In this document: positions 9,485 to 17,401 of the stretch, in pieces | How the letters are laid out: each line of letters starts with the position of its first letter | How positions within the stretch are numbered: position 1 is the first letter of the stretch | Origin: Thermaceae bacterium | GTDB lineage: Bacteria > Deinococcota > Deinococci > Deinococcales > Marinithermaceae | Length of the DNA: 35,729 nucleotides | Assembly: GCA_026987375.1 (NCBI GenBank) | Contig: JALSMT010000080.1 | Location: 1 to 35,729 of the forward strand | Direction of reading: 5' to 3' | Program-made: the position numbers and the translations under genes | The notes under the pieces: model-generated | The model's input: only the letters and a program-made list of their open reading frames with translations | What the model was told of the DNA's origin: nothing | Database searches by the model: none

Positions 9485-9510
9485 GGCCGGTATGTCGGCC
9501 ACTTTGCTTT
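9485..9510 (+). terminator. Weak terminator-like hairpin after the nicotinamidase gene
   Basis: A 5-bp GGCCG/CGGCC stem with a 6-nt loop (9485-9500) is followed by ACTTTGC and then a T run. It lies in the 39-nt gap before the glycosylase gene. The short stem makes it doubtful. Confidence 0.35.
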
Positions 9511-9516
9511 TTAAAC

Positions 9517-10113
9517 ATGGGCGCCTCTCACCAAGGCGAGGTAATCGCCGATCTGCACGTACTAGAGCACATATCCCGCGACGCGCTGATGGCGCGTCTG
9601 GTTGAGAAGCACGGCCCTTACCACTGGGGCCTGCACTCGCCCTTTGCGTCATTATTGCGGGCGGTGGTCGGGCAGCAGCTTGCAAACTCGGTTGCGCGCA
9701 CCATTTTCGCGCGCTTGCAAGAGGCGACGCAGCTCGAGCCCGAGCGCATCTTGGTCCTGGGCGAAGAAGGGCTGCGCGGACTGGGGCTGGCATACGCCAA
9801 GGGCAGGTCTTTACTGGGGATAGCCCGCGCCGAAAGCGAAGGCTACTTCCAGAACCTGCAGGAGATGAGCGACGACGCAGTTAGGGAGCGCCTCACCAAG
9901 CTCAAAGGGGTGGGTCCCTGGACGGCGCAGATGGTGCTCATTTTCAGCCTGGGCCGTCTCGACGTTTGGCCTACCAGCGACCTGGGGATGTTGCGTCAGG
10001 CCGAAAAGCTCTACGGTTTACAAGGCAGGAAGCAAGTAGAAAAGCTGGGGGAGCGCTTTGCTCCTTACCGCTCCGCCGCCGCGCACTACCTGTGGAGTGA
10101 GACGGACGCCTGA
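9517..10113 (+). CDS. AlkA-type DNA-3-methyladenine glycosylase
   Basis: This is a helix-hairpin-helix GPD-superfamily glycosylase of 198 aa that would remove alkylated bases such as 3-methyladenine in base excision repair. Diagnostic stretches are SLLRAVVGQQLANSVA (about 45-60), the HhH LKGVGPWTA (129-137) and the catalytic aspartate Asp155 in WPTSDLGM. There is no C-terminal iron-sulfur cysteine cluster, which sets it apart from the Nth/MutY branch. Its length matches the short AlkA-like enzymes lacking the N-terminal beta domain of E. coli AlkA. It ends 20 nt before the PfkB kinase gene. The precise substrate range is not readable from sequence. Confidence 0.9.
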   Translation: MGASHQGEVIADLHVLEHISRDALMARLVEKHGPYHWGLHSPFASLLRAVVGQQLANSVARTIFARLQEATQLEPERILVLGEEGLRGLGLAYAKGRSLLGIARAESEGYFQNLQEMSDDAVRERLTKLKGVGPWTAQMVLIFSLGRLDVWPTSDLGMLRQAEKLYGLQGRKQVEKLGERFAPYRSAAAHYLWSETDA

Positions 10114-10120
10114 CTTCTGC

Positions 10121-10126
10121 TAGGCT
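10121..10126 (+). promoter_or_regulatory. -10 box TAGGCT before the PfkB kinase gene
   Basis: TAGGCT is 7 nt before GTG 10134. A poor -35 (GTGAGA, 10097-10102) lies 18 nt upstream. The same hexamer occurs before the PHP gene and wbpA. The GGAG between box and GTG could also act as a Shine-Dalgarno sequence. Confidence 0.4.
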
Positions 10127-10133
10127 GGAGAGC

Positions 10134-11072
10134 GTGGGTGAATCTCTAGACCTGCTGGCGATAGGCGACTTTGCCTGGGACGTGCTCATTCACACCGCCG
10201 CGCCGCTGGCGCCCGGTGGCGACACCTTTGGCCAGGTGGAGTTGCAGCCCGGCGGCAGCGCCGCCAACGTAGCGGTTTGGGCGCGCCGCTGCGGCGTCAA
10301 GAGCGGTTTCGTCGGTAAGATAGGCCGCGACCGCTTCGGGCAGTTGGCGCGCGAGAACCTAGAAGAAGAGCGAGTCGAGTACTGCTTGAGCGAGACGGCC
10401 AGCCGCCCTACTGGAGTTGTGGCGGTCTGGGTAGACCACAGCGGCCAGCGTTCCATGGTTTCGGGGCAGGGGGCCGACTTTTTGTTGACGGTGCGAGACC
10501 TGCCGGCCGAGCTGGAGGCCGCTCGCCACCTGCACCTGAGCGGTTGGTCGCTATTCACCGACCCGCCGCGCGGCGCTGCTTTGCTGGCGGCCAGGCGCGC
10601 CAAAGAAGCCGGGCTGACGATTTCTCTCGATCCCGGTTCTTTTCAGTTGATAGAAGAGACCGACCCCGCCGCCTTCGTGCGCATGACTTCTTCTTTGGGC
10701 CTGACGATCATCTTCCCTAATTACGACGAGGGGCGGGTGCTGACGGGCGAACGGGAACCCGAGCGGATAGCGCAACGTCTGGGCGAACTTTACCCCGGGG
10801 CGATTATCGCCCTAAAGCTAGACGCCAAGGGCGCTTTACTCGGTAGCCAAGGGCGCTACGACTATATTCCGCCGACGCCGGACCGCGCCAAAGACGCCAC
10901 CGGAGCCGGAGACGCCTTCGCCGGCGCATTTCTAGCCAGGTGGCTATCCGGTGACGAAGTTCTAGCGGCCGGAGAGTTTGCGGTCGTGGTTTCCGGCTGG
11001 GTGGTGGCGCACCGCGGCGCCAGGCCGCACCTGGACGAGCGCATGCGGGAGCACTGCCGTGTTTCGAGATGA
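10134..11072 (+). CDS. PfkB-family carbohydrate kinase
   Basis: This is a ribokinase-fold kinase of 312 aa that transfers ATP phosphate to a sugar or nucleoside-like hydroxyl. The first PfkB signature is seen around residues 40-69 (GGSAANVAVWARRCG, then GFVGKIGRDRFG). The second is DATGAGDAFAGAF from residue 254, with Asp260 as the expected catalytic base. The N-terminal LAIGDFAWDVL is the usual substrate-side beta strand. Substrate cannot be assigned; the family includes ribokinase, adenosine kinase, 2-keto-3-deoxygluconate kinase and others. The gene downstream overlaps it by 14 nt, indicating an operon with a protein of unknown function. Confidence 0.9.
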   Translation: MGESLDLLAIGDFAWDVLIHTAAPLAPGGDTFGQVELQPGGSAANVAVWARRCGVKSGFVGKIGRDRFGQLARENLEEERVEYCLSETASRPTGVVAVWVDHSGQRSMVSGQGADFLLTVRDLPAELEAARHLHLSGWSLFTDPPRGAALLAARRAKEAGLTISLDPGSFQLIEETDPAAFVRMTSSLGLTIIFPNYDEGRVLTGEREPERIAQRLGELYPGAIIALKLDAKGALLGSQGRYDYIPPTPDRAKDATGAGDAFAGAFLARWLSGDEVLAAGEFAVVVSGWVVAHRGARPHLDERMREHCRVSR

Positions 11073-11658
11073 CGACATTCGCCTGAGTCCGCTCTTGCCT
11101 TTGGCCGAGGCGCGCGAGGAGGGCGAGCCGCGCTGCCTGCAGGAGCTGCTGCAAAAGGGCCTGCCGCTGGTGGAAACGTGGGTGGCGCCGGCCTGGTTGG
11201 AAGACGAGTTTTATCGCTTGGCGGGTCTGGACTACCAGCTAAAGCGTATTTTTGCCGGCGTCTGGGGAGTGCGCATAGACGAAGAGGCGCTGGCTCGAGC
11301 CTCCGAGCGGGCCGAAAAGCTAGTACGGGAGACGTACCTTTTGGCCGAGAGGGCCGAGAAGTTCGTCGCCGCCCTGCCGCCGGGGGAGTACCGGCTCAGG
11401 CGTCCCGGCAGCCTGCAGGCCCTGCGCGCCGCGGGCCCGCAGCAGGCCTTGTGGCGGCTTAAGAATCTCTGGGCCGGCGAGTGGAGTTTGCAGAGCCTGC
11501 TGGCGCGCGGCGGCCCGAGCATGCCGGCGCCGGCGGCGGTTCTCTTGCAGCGAGCGCCGCAAGGCTTTCAGGCGGCATCGCGAGAGGTTCTTCCCGGGAT
11601 GGACGTTTACGAGTCGGGCGGCCGGCTGGCCGCCTGCATCCCGACGCAGACGCCTTGA
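11059..11658 (+). CDS. Uncharacterised protein coupled to the PfkB kinase
   Basis: I do not recognise this 199-residue protein. The start is taken as GTG 11059, which overlaps the end of the kinase gene by 14 nt; the frame also stays open further upstream inside the kinase gene. It is rich in Ala, Leu, Glu and Arg. Residues about 74-103 look like one long amphipathic helix (DEEALARASERAEKLV onward). No signal peptide, membrane segment or nucleotide-binding motif is visible. The middle contains a Trp-rich patch (ALWRLKNLWAGEWSLQ). The overlapping arrangement suggests it acts with, or is translated together with, the kinase. A 541-nt non-coding stretch follows. Confidence 0.75.
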   Translation: MFRDDDIRLSPLLPLAEAREEGEPRCLQELLQKGLPLVETWVAPAWLEDEFYRLAGLDYQLKRIFAGVWGVRIDEEALARASERAEKLVRETYLLAERAEKFVAALPPGEYRLRRPGSLQALRAAGPQQALWRLKNLWAGEWSLQSLLARGGPSMPAPAAVLLQRAPQGFQAASREVLPGMDVYESGGRLAACIPTQTP

Positions 11659-12163
11659 ACGCTTCGCGGCGAGCGCTACCTGACATCGTTCGTAGAAATC
11701 GCCGGCCGGCGCGTGATGATTGCTCCACCGAGCGACCGCCGCTATGGTGAACGCGGCTCCTATGAGAAAACAACCTCGCCGTTGGCGCGGGGTGAGTCGG
11801 GGAGCGCCGCCGCGCACGGCCGAAAAGGCCTTCCTGCGCTCGCGCCGGCCTCGGGGAAGAGGCGCAAAGGCCGTGACTCCCGCCACCGCTAATAAAGCAA
11901 ATCCCCTAATCCGAGTCGTTGATTAATGCAGGCGCGGGGGCAAAACACGGCAGGAGCCGTTTCGGCCAATCTCGCACCGCCTCACCGCGGGCGGGCCTTG
12001 GGATGGGGGCCGAGCGAAAACGACATCGTTCTGGCTAGCGGGCTTTGCTTTCCTGCCCCTCGCCTTCCAGCGGGACTACCTATCGTCCCGCCGTGCGGGG
12101 TCTTGATTTCCGTGTCCGTTTTGTCACGGCGCCGACCCAACTCTCATCCCGCCGCGCGGGGCC
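11659..12163 (+). other. Spacer with repeated GC hairpins
   Basis: No convincing gene is seen between the unknown protein and the PHP phosphatase. Short frames on both strands are Arg/Ala/Pro-rich and look like GC-rich noise. The stretch contains a GGCC-GAAAA-GGCC hairpin near 11817-11830 and three related CCCGC..GCGGG elements toward the right end (see repeat entry). Confidence 0.5.
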
Positions 12164-12166
12164 TTG
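11984..12166 (+). repeat. REP-like hairpin repeat, three copies
   Basis: Copies at 12086-12105 and 12147-12166 agree at 18 of 20 positions (TCCCGCCGYGCGGGGYCTTG); each folds as CCCGC, a 3-nt loop, GCGGG. A degenerate third copy ending GGGCCTTGG is at about 11984-12001. They could be intergenic palindromic repeats or serial terminators. Confidence 0.6.
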
Positions 12167-12193
12167 GTAAGCGACGGCCGCAAGGGCTAGGCT
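12164..12193 (+). promoter_or_regulatory. Promoter of the PHP phosphatase gene, TTGGTA-18-TAGGCT
   Basis: -35 TTGGTA (12164-12169) and -10 TAGGCT (12188-12193) are 18 nt apart. ATG 12200 follows only 6 nt after the -10, so the mRNA is probably leaderless; there is no Shine-Dalgarno sequence. Confidence 0.6.
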
Positions 12194-12199
12194 ATAGGT

Positions 12200-12994
12200 A
12201 TGTACGATAGCCACCTGCATACCCCTCTGTGCAAGCACGCCCGGGGAGCGCTGCCCGAGTACCTCGAAGCGGCGCGCAAGCGCGGTCTGGCGGGAGTGGT
12301 TTTTACCGATCACAACCCCATGCCCGCTTGGTTCGACCCCGGCAGCAGGATGTCGCCGGAGCAGCTCCCCCTTTACCACTCACTGGTGGCGCAGCTGCGG
12401 CAAGACGACGACTTTTACATAGGAATAGGGCTGGAGGCCGACTTTCACCCCGGCGCCGGCGAGTACGTGCGCCGGCAGATAGCCGATTTTCCTTACGATT
12501 ACGTCATCGGCTCGGTGCACTACATCGGCGCTTGGCCTTTCGACCACCCCGATTACCAGGATGAGTTTGAAAGGCGCGACCGCATGGAGGTGTACGCCGA
12601 CTATTACGGCCAGGTTTACGCTGCCGCCGAGGCGGGTATTTTTGACGCCATCGGTCATCTGGACCTCCCCAAAAAGTTCGGCCACGTTCCCCCGGAAGAA
12701 GCCTGGGACTTGGTGGAGGGAGTTCTCGAAGTCATTAGGAACGCGGACCTGGCGCTTGACGTCAACACCGCCGGCTGGCGCAAACCCATAGGTGAGCTCT
12801 ACCCTGCGCCGCAGATCATCAAGAGGGCGGGTGAGCTGGGAATACCTGTGGTGCTCGGCTCGGACGCCCACGCCCCCGAAGAAGTAGCCTGGCGCTTCGG
12901 CGACGCCGTGGAAGTTTTGCTACAAGCGGGCTACCGTGAAGCCTGGGTTTTCAAAAATCGCAGGCCAGAACCTTACCCCTTGGAAAGGGCCTAG
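12200..12994 (+). CDS. hisJ: PHP-domain histidinol-phosphatase family protein
   Basis: The 264-residue protein belongs to the HisJ/HisK branch of the PHP metallophosphoesterases, whose members hydrolyse L-histidinol phosphate to histidinol in histidine synthesis. Metal-binding motifs appear in the usual order: DSHLHTPLCKHA (His5, His7), VVFTDHNP, GLEADF, VIGSVHYI, AIGHLDLPKKFG and GSDAH near the C-terminus. The start is fixed by MYDSHLH, the normal beginning for the family, and by a -10 box 6 nt upstream. It is followed after 1 nt by the polX-like gene, which has its own PHP domain. The histidinol-phosphate substrate is inferred from family similarity, since no other his gene is nearby. Confidence 0.85.
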   Translation: MYDSHLHTPLCKHARGALPEYLEAARKRGLAGVVFTDHNPMPAWFDPGSRMSPEQLPLYHSLVAQLRQDDDFYIGIGLEADFHPGAGEYVRRQIADFPYDYVIGSVHYIGAWPFDHPDYQDEFERRDRMEVYADYYGQVYAAAEAGIFDAIGHLDLPKKFGHVPPEEAWDLVEGVLEVIRNADLALDVNTAGWRKPIGELYPAPQIIKRAGELGIPVVLGSDAHAPEEVAWRFGDAVEVLLQAGYREAWVFKNRRPEPYPLERA

Positions 12995-12995
12995 C

Positions 12996-14582
12996 GTGAC
13001 CATTAAAGACCTGGCGGGAGTTCTTAGCGAAACGGCCGACCTGATGGAGGTGCTGGGCGAGAGCGGTTTTCGCGTCAGCGCCTACCGCAAGGCGGCGCGG
13101 GCGCTCGAGCGCTTTCAAGGCGAGCTGCCAGAGCTGCTGCAAGCGGGTTTTGACTCCCTGCCGGGTATCGGCAAGGGCCTGGCCGCAGCCTTGCAAGAGA
13201 CAGTAAACAGCGGCGAGTTCGACTACCTCGAAGAGTTGCGGGGGCAGGTTCCTCCTGGCGTCAGCGAGCTCTTCGCCGTCCAAGGGCTTGGCCCCAAGCG
13301 CATTCGCGCCCTCTGGTTGGCGGGAATAGACTCGCTAGAAGCCCTCCTTGAGGCGGCGGCTGAGGGCAGGATAGCCGCCCTGCCCGGCTTTGGCGAGAAG
13401 AGCCAAGAGGCGCTGGCGCAGGCGGCTCGTTTTGCGCTGGCCAACGTCAGCCGCGTACACCTCTCCACCGGCCTGGAGGCGGCCGAGATAGTCGCGCGGG
13501 ACTTGAGCGACGCCGGCATAACACACCATCTGGCCGGCAGTTTGCGGCGACGCCTGGAGACCATAGGCGGCGTGGACTTGGTGGCTTTGGGCGAAGCCGG
13601 GGAGGTGGCCGCGGTTTTGGGAGAGCACGCCCTAGAAGTTCGCGGTCAGACGGTCTTGGGGCGCTTGGAGGGTCTGCCGCTCAAGGTTTACTGCGCCGCC
13701 AAGAGCAATTTTGGCTCGGAGTTGTTGCGGGCCACCGGTTCTGCGGCGTTCGTCGCCTCTCTGGGCGAGATCGCCCCCGCGGCCAGCGAAGAGGAAGCCT
13801 GCGGCCAGGGCTGCCCCCCTCCTTGTTGGCGCGAGCCGGAACACCTGGGGTTGCAGCCGCCGCGCCGCTTTTTGCAGCGCGAAGACCTGCGCGGGCTCAT
13901 TCACCTGCATACCTCTTACTCCGACGGCGTCGCCAGCCTGAGGAGCATGGCGCAGGCGGCGATAGCCGAGGGGTACGAATACATGGTGGTCAGCGACCAT
14001 TCGCAGACGGCCTCATACGCCGGCGGCCTCAGTGAGGCGGAGCTGCGCCGCCAGTGGGCGGAGGTCGACGAGCTGAACGCGGAGCTGGCGCCCTTTCGCA
14101 TTCTCAAGGGAATCGAGTCGGACATCTTGGCGGACGGTTCGCTCGACTACCCCGACGAGGTTTTACGGCGCTTCGACGTGGTGCTGGGTTCTATCCATTC
14201 CGGCTTCGGCCTCTCGCCCGAGCGACAGACGCGCCGCCTCTTGCGCGCGGTCGAGAACCCCTACCTGACCATCCTGGCGCACCCCAGCGGCCGCCTGTTG
14301 CTGCGTCGCCAGGGGGTGGAGGCCGATTGGCAGCGGATACTGCAACGGATGGCCGAGCTGGGGAAGATAGCCGAAATAAACGCCAGCCCCTGGCGCTTGG
14401 ACCTGGACTGGCGAGAGGCTTTGCGCTGGCGCGAAGAGCTGTATTTTTCCATCGGCCCCGACGCTCACTCTCCCGAGGGCTACAAAGACGTCGTCTACGG
14501 GGTATGGATGGCGCGCAAGGCGGGCATCGATCCGCGGCGCGTCGTCAACGCCTGGCCGCTCGAGCGCCTGTTGCAGCGCTGA
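12996..14582 (+). CDS. polX: PolX-type protein with PHP exonuclease and degenerate polymerase site
   Basis: Bacterial PolX joins a family X polymerase to a PHP 3'-5' exonuclease and acts in base excision repair. I take GTG 12996 (528 aa) with GAAAGGG upstream; it starts 1 nt after the PHP gene stop. Order: 8-kDa-like N-terminus with HhH LPGIGKG, further HhH motifs GLGPKRI and LPGFGEK, the nucleotidyltransferase GSLRRRLETIGGVD (181-194), then the PHP domain. PHP ligands are intact: HLH (His303, His305), VVSDHS, GIESDI, GSIHSGF, LAHPSG, EINASP and GPDAHS. In contrast the polymerase motif GD[IV]D reads GGVD (Gly192) and the expected VDLR aspartate reads LKVY (Lys230). Two of three catalytic Asp are therefore missing, and polymerase activity is probably lost while nuclease activity may remain. 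It is shorter than the ~575-residue Thermus protein. Confidence 0.9.
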   Translation: MTIKDLAGVLSETADLMEVLGESGFRVSAYRKAARALERFQGELPELLQAGFDSLPGIGKGLAAALQETVNSGEFDYLEELRGQVPPGVSELFAVQGLGPKRIRALWLAGIDSLEALLEAAAEGRIAALPGFGEKSQEALAQAARFALANVSRVHLSTGLEAAEIVARDLSDAGITHHLAGSLRRRLETIGGVDLVALGEAGEVAAVLGEHALEVRGQTVLGRLEGLPLKVYCAAKSNFGSELLRATGSAAFVASLGEIAPAASEEEACGQGCPPPCWREPEHLGLQPPRRFLQREDLRGLIHLHTSYSDGVASLRSMAQAAIAEGYEYMVVSDHSQTASYAGGLSEAELRRQWAEVDELNAELAPFRILKGIESDILADGSLDYPDEVLRRFDVVLGSIHSGFGLSPERQTRRLLRAVENPYLTILAHPSGRLLLRRQGVEADWQRILQRMAELGKIAEINASPWRLDLDWREALRWREELYFSIGPDAHSPEGYKDVVYGVWMARKAGIDPRRVVNAWPLERLLQR

Positions 14583-14597
14583 GGCGTTAAAAGCCCT

Positions 14598-14603
14598 TAT
14601 GCT
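14598..14603 (+). promoter_or_regulatory. Leaderless-type -10 box TATGCT of deoB
   Basis: TATGCT lies 6 nt before ATG 14610. The nearest -35-like TTGCAG (14571-14576) is 21 nt away, which is too far to be convincing. Confidence 0.45.
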
Positions 14604-14609
14604 AAGAGC

Positions 14610-15758
14610 ATGAAGATCGTTACCATCGTGCTAGACTCCGTGGGCCTCGGCTACTTACCCGACGCCCCCGATTTCGGCGACGAGGGCGCCGACACCATAG
14701 ACCACACCGTTCTCAAAACAGCAATAGAACTGCCCAATCTAGCGCGCCTGGGCTTGGGGCGTGTTCCCGGCGTACACACCCTGCCCATCGAACCCAGTCC
14801 GTTGGGCGCCTGGGGACGCATGAAAGAGCAGAACCCCGGCAAGGACAGCTCCACCGGCCACTGGGAGTTCGTCGGCATCCACCTTGAACACCCGTTTCTT
14901 ACCTTTCCCAACGGTTTTCCCGAAGATTTGCTGCAAAAGTTCTCCCAGGCCATAGGCGGCCGCGGCTGGCTTCTCAACAAGCCCTACTCGGGCACCGACG
15001 CCATCCGCGACTACGGCGAGGAGCACTTAAAGACGGGCAAGCCCATAGTTTACACCTCGGCTGACTCGGTTTTCCAGATCGCCGCCCACGTCGACGTTGT
15101 GCCGCTGGAGCAGCTCTACGACTGGTGCCGGAAGGCTCGTGAGCTGCTGACCGGGGAGTACGCCGTGGCGCGTGTCATCGCCCGCCCCTTCGCCGGCGAG
15201 CCGGGCGACTTCTACCGGCTCAACGAAAAGCGTCACGACTACGCGCTGGTGCCTCCCGACAACGTCCTCGACGCTATCAAGGCCGCCGGCTACGATGTGG
15301 TCGGCGTTGGCAAGATCCCCGACCTCTACGCCCACAAGGGCTTTACCCGCGAGGTGGCCTCGGGCAGCAACGGCGAGGGCATCGAAAAGACCCTGGGGCT
15401 AATGGACGAGCCGATCAATGGACTGATATTCACCAATTTGGTCGACTTCGACGCCAAGTACGGCCATCGCCGTAATCCTCAAGGCTACGGCGAAGCCCTG
15501 GTGCAATTCGACCAAGCGCTGCCGCAGTTCCTGCAAAAGCTCGCCGACGAAGACTATCTTTTCCTCGTCAGCGACCACGGTAACGACCCCACTTATCGTG
15601 GCACCGATCACACCCGCGAGTACGGCATGTTGCTGCTGGCGGGAGCGGGTATGGCCGGCAAAGACCTGGGAACGCGCCAGACTTTTTCGGACATCGCGGC
15701 CAGCTGGGCGAAGCTGCTTGGAATAGACTGGACCGGACCGGGAAATTCGGTATTCTAA
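14610..15758 (+). CDS. deoB: Phosphopentomutase
   Basis: DeoB interconverts ribose 1-phosphate or deoxyribose 1-phosphate with the 5-phosphate in nucleoside salvage. It is a 382-residue member of the alkaline-phosphatase superfamily. The N-terminal VLDSVGLG carries metal ligand Asp9. [10 protein letters not shown] (77-86) holds the Thr82 expected near the phospho-acceptor. [10 protein letters not shown] and the C-terminal [17 protein letters not shown] supply the remaining Mn ligands. Length and motif order match the bacterial family. No Shine-Dalgarno sequence precedes the ATG; the -10-like box 6 nt upstream suggests leaderless expression. The cdaA-cdaR-def-fmt group follows after 48 nt. Confidence 0.97.
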   Translation: MKIVTIVLDSVGLGYLPDAPDFGDEGADTIDHTVLKTAIELPNLARLGLGRVPGVHTLPIEPSPLGAWGRMKEQNPGKDSSTGHWEFVGIHLEHPFLTFPNGFPEDLLQKFSQAIGGRGWLLNKPYSGTDAIRDYGEEHLKTGKPIVYTSADSVFQIAAHVDVVPLEQLYDWCRKARELLTGEYAVARVIARPFAGEPGDFYRLNEKRHDYALVPPDNVLDAIKAAGYDVVGVGKIPDLYAHKGFTREVASGSNGEGIEKTLGLMDEPINGLIFTNLVDFDAKYGHRRNPQGYGEALVQFDQALPQFLQKLADEDYLFLVSDHGNDPTYRGTDHTREYGMLLLAGAGMAGKDLGTRQTFSDIAASWAKLLGIDWTGPGNSVF

Positions 15759-15806
15759 TAAGCAAGGGCGGGACGATTGTGGTGCGCGAAATGACGAAAG
15801 GATGGG

Positions 15807-16538
15807 ATGAACCTCAATTGGCGTGACGTAATCGACATTTTGGCTGTGGCCACGGTGATTTACTACACCTACGGCCTACTCGCCGAAACCCGGGCCATGA
15901 ACCTGGTCCGGGGTTTGATCGTTTACGTCGTCGTCTGGTTCACTGCCAAACTCGTGGGGCTGACCACCCTCTCCTGGCTTTTGGGAAACGCCGCGACGCT
16001 GGGGGTTTTTGCGCTAATAGTAGTCTTTCAGCCCGAGCTGCGCGGTGTTTTGGAAAGACTGGGGCGAGGCCGCCTGCGTGAGAACCGCCTGGACGTCGAG
16101 GCCGCGCAAGAGCTTTTGCGGGCGGTCGAGCGCATGGCGGCGCGGCGACTGGGGGCATTGCTGGCGCTCGAGCGCCGCACGCCCTTGGGCGAGTACTCTT
16201 TTAGCGGGGAAGTATTGGACGCCCGCGTTTCGGCGCGTTTATTGGAGACCATCTTTACCGTTGGCACGCCGCTGCACGACGGCGGCGTGATAATGCGCGG
16301 CAAGAAACTTCTGGCCGCCGGCTGCGTTTTCCCCCTTTCCGAGCGCAACGACCTCAAGTACTTGGGCACCCGCCACCGCGCCGCGGTCGGCCTCAGCGAG
16401 GTTTCCGACGCGTTGGTGATAATCGTCAGCGAGGAGCGCGGCACCATCCGCGTGGCCGAAAGAGGCGAATTGAGCCCAAACTTGACGCCCTCCGAGCTAC
16501 GCGAGCGCCTGCGGGAGGTGCTAGATGAGTCTGCGTAG
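15807..16538 (+). CDS. cdaA: Membrane diadenylate cyclase CdaA
   Basis: CdaA condenses two ATP into cyclic di-AMP, a second messenger for potassium, osmotic and cell-wall control. The 243-residue protein has three N-terminal membrane helices (about 8-26, 36-58, 62-76) followed by the cytoplasmic DAC domain. The RHR motif is intact (GTRHRAA, 187-193). The DGA motif reads DGG (Asp158, Gly159, Gly160); the catalytic Asp is kept but the Ala is replaced. The ATG is preceded by AAAGGATGG. The stop overlaps the cdaR start by 14 nt, the standard cdaA-cdaR pairing in which CdaR modulates the cyclase. The deoB gene ends 48 nt upstream. Confidence 0.95.
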   Translation: MNLNWRDVIDILAVATVIYYTYGLLAETRAMNLVRGLIVYVVVWFTAKLVGLTTLSWLLGNAATLGVFALIVVFQPELRGVLERLGRGRLRENRLDVEAAQELLRAVERMAARRLGALLALERRTPLGEYSFSGEVLDARVSARLLETIFTVGTPLHDGGVIMRGKKLLAAGCVFPLSERNDLKYLGTRHRAAVGLSEVSDALVIIVSEERGTIRVAERGELSPNLTPSELRERLREVLDESA

Positions 16539-17397
16539 AGCGCTGCGGCGACTATTCAACAACTGGCCCATCAAACTAGCGGCGCTGCTGACGGCGCTGC
16601 TGCTCTGGTACCAGCTGCGGGAAGTAGAACCCGTTACGGAGAGGGTTATAGAAAGACCCCTGGAGGTGGTCGGCTTGGGGCCCGATCGCAAAGCCGTAGG
16701 CTTGCCCAGTAATGTGGTGGTTCGCTTGCGCGGCACTTCGCGCGTGGTGGGGCGCCTCAGCCCGCGGGCGGTGGTGGCGTTCATAGACCTCTCGGAGGTC
16801 AAGAGCGGCAATTTTACCGTCCCCGTGTCGGTGCGGGTTCCCAGCGGGATAAGTTTGGTGGACGTTACCCCGGCGGAGATCAGCTCGCGCATCGAGCGCA
16901 TCGCCGCGGCGGTCGTGCCGGTGGAAGTTTTTTCGCCGGGGGCGGCAGTTCTCTTTTCACCTAGCAGCGCCGAGGTTAGGGGGGCGGAGTCGCTAGTTGA
17001 CAAGGCGCGCTCCGCGGTAGGGGTAGACGTGCGCGCCAGCGGCAAGGCGCGCTTGCTGCCGCTGGACGAACGCGGAAAGCCCATCGAAGGCCTGGAAATA
17101 AACCCGCAGGAGGCGCATATTACTTTCCAAGGTCCCGAGCTGACGCGCAAGGAGGTAGACCTTTTGCTCATGCCGGCCCCACGCTCATTTAGGCCTGTCG
17201 AAGTCAAGGCCCCGGACAAGGTGGTGATCGTAGGACCTGCCGCTAAGCTAAGAAAGATCTTGTCGCTGCGGGCTGAGGCGGACTGGCGCGTTGGCGAGTA
17301 CGACGCCGTTTTGCGGCTGCGCCTGCCCGAAGGGGTAGATACCGTCGGCGCGGTAGTGGCGCACTTAAAAGTCGAACCGGCTAAGCCGTTACAATAG
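16525..17397 (+). CDS. cdaR: YbbR-like regulator CdaR
   Basis: CdaR (YbbR) is a single-pass membrane protein that regulates CdaA. The 290-residue protein starts with a short basic cytoplasmic end, a membrane helix at about residues 14-30 (PIKLAALLTALLLWYQL), and an extracytoplasmic region of repeated YbbR beta modules, each with strands such as VVVRLRGTSRVVGRL and VRVPSGISLVDVTPAEI. About three modules fit in the length. It overlaps cdaA by 14 nt, so the two are translationally coupled. The last codons also contain the TACAAT box that may drive def. No glmM follows, unlike the cdaA-cdaR-glmM order of Firmicutes. Confidence 0.92.
   Translation: MSLRRALRRLFNNWPIKLAALLTALLLWYQLREVEPVTERVIERPLEVVGLGPDRKAVGLPSNVVVRLRGTSRVVGRLSPRAVVAFIDLSEVKSGNFTVPVSVRVPSGISLVDVTPAEISSRIERIAAAVVPVEVFSPGAAVLFSPSSAEVRGAESLVDKARSAVGVDVRASGKARLLPLDERGKPIEGLEINPQEAHITFQGPELTRKEVDLLLMPAPRSFRPVEVKAPDKVVIVGPAAKLRKILSLRAEADWRVGEYDAVLRLRLPEGVDTVGAVVAHLKVEPAKPLQ
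17390..17395 (+). promoter_or_regulatory. Leaderless-type -10 box TACAAT of def
   Basis: TACAAT lies 6 nt before GTG 17402 and overlaps the last codons of cdaR. A TTAAAA (17365-17370) 19 nt upstream could be a weak -35. There is no Shine-Dalgarno sequence between box and start. Confidence 0.5.
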
Positions 17398-17401
17398 GGT
17401 C

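Noticed and set aside
11320-11886. 188-codon minus-strand frame running from the spacer into the unknown gene
   Set aside because: Most of it is antisense to the gene at 11059-11658, and it is Arg/Ala/Pro-rich as expected of GC-rich shadow frames.
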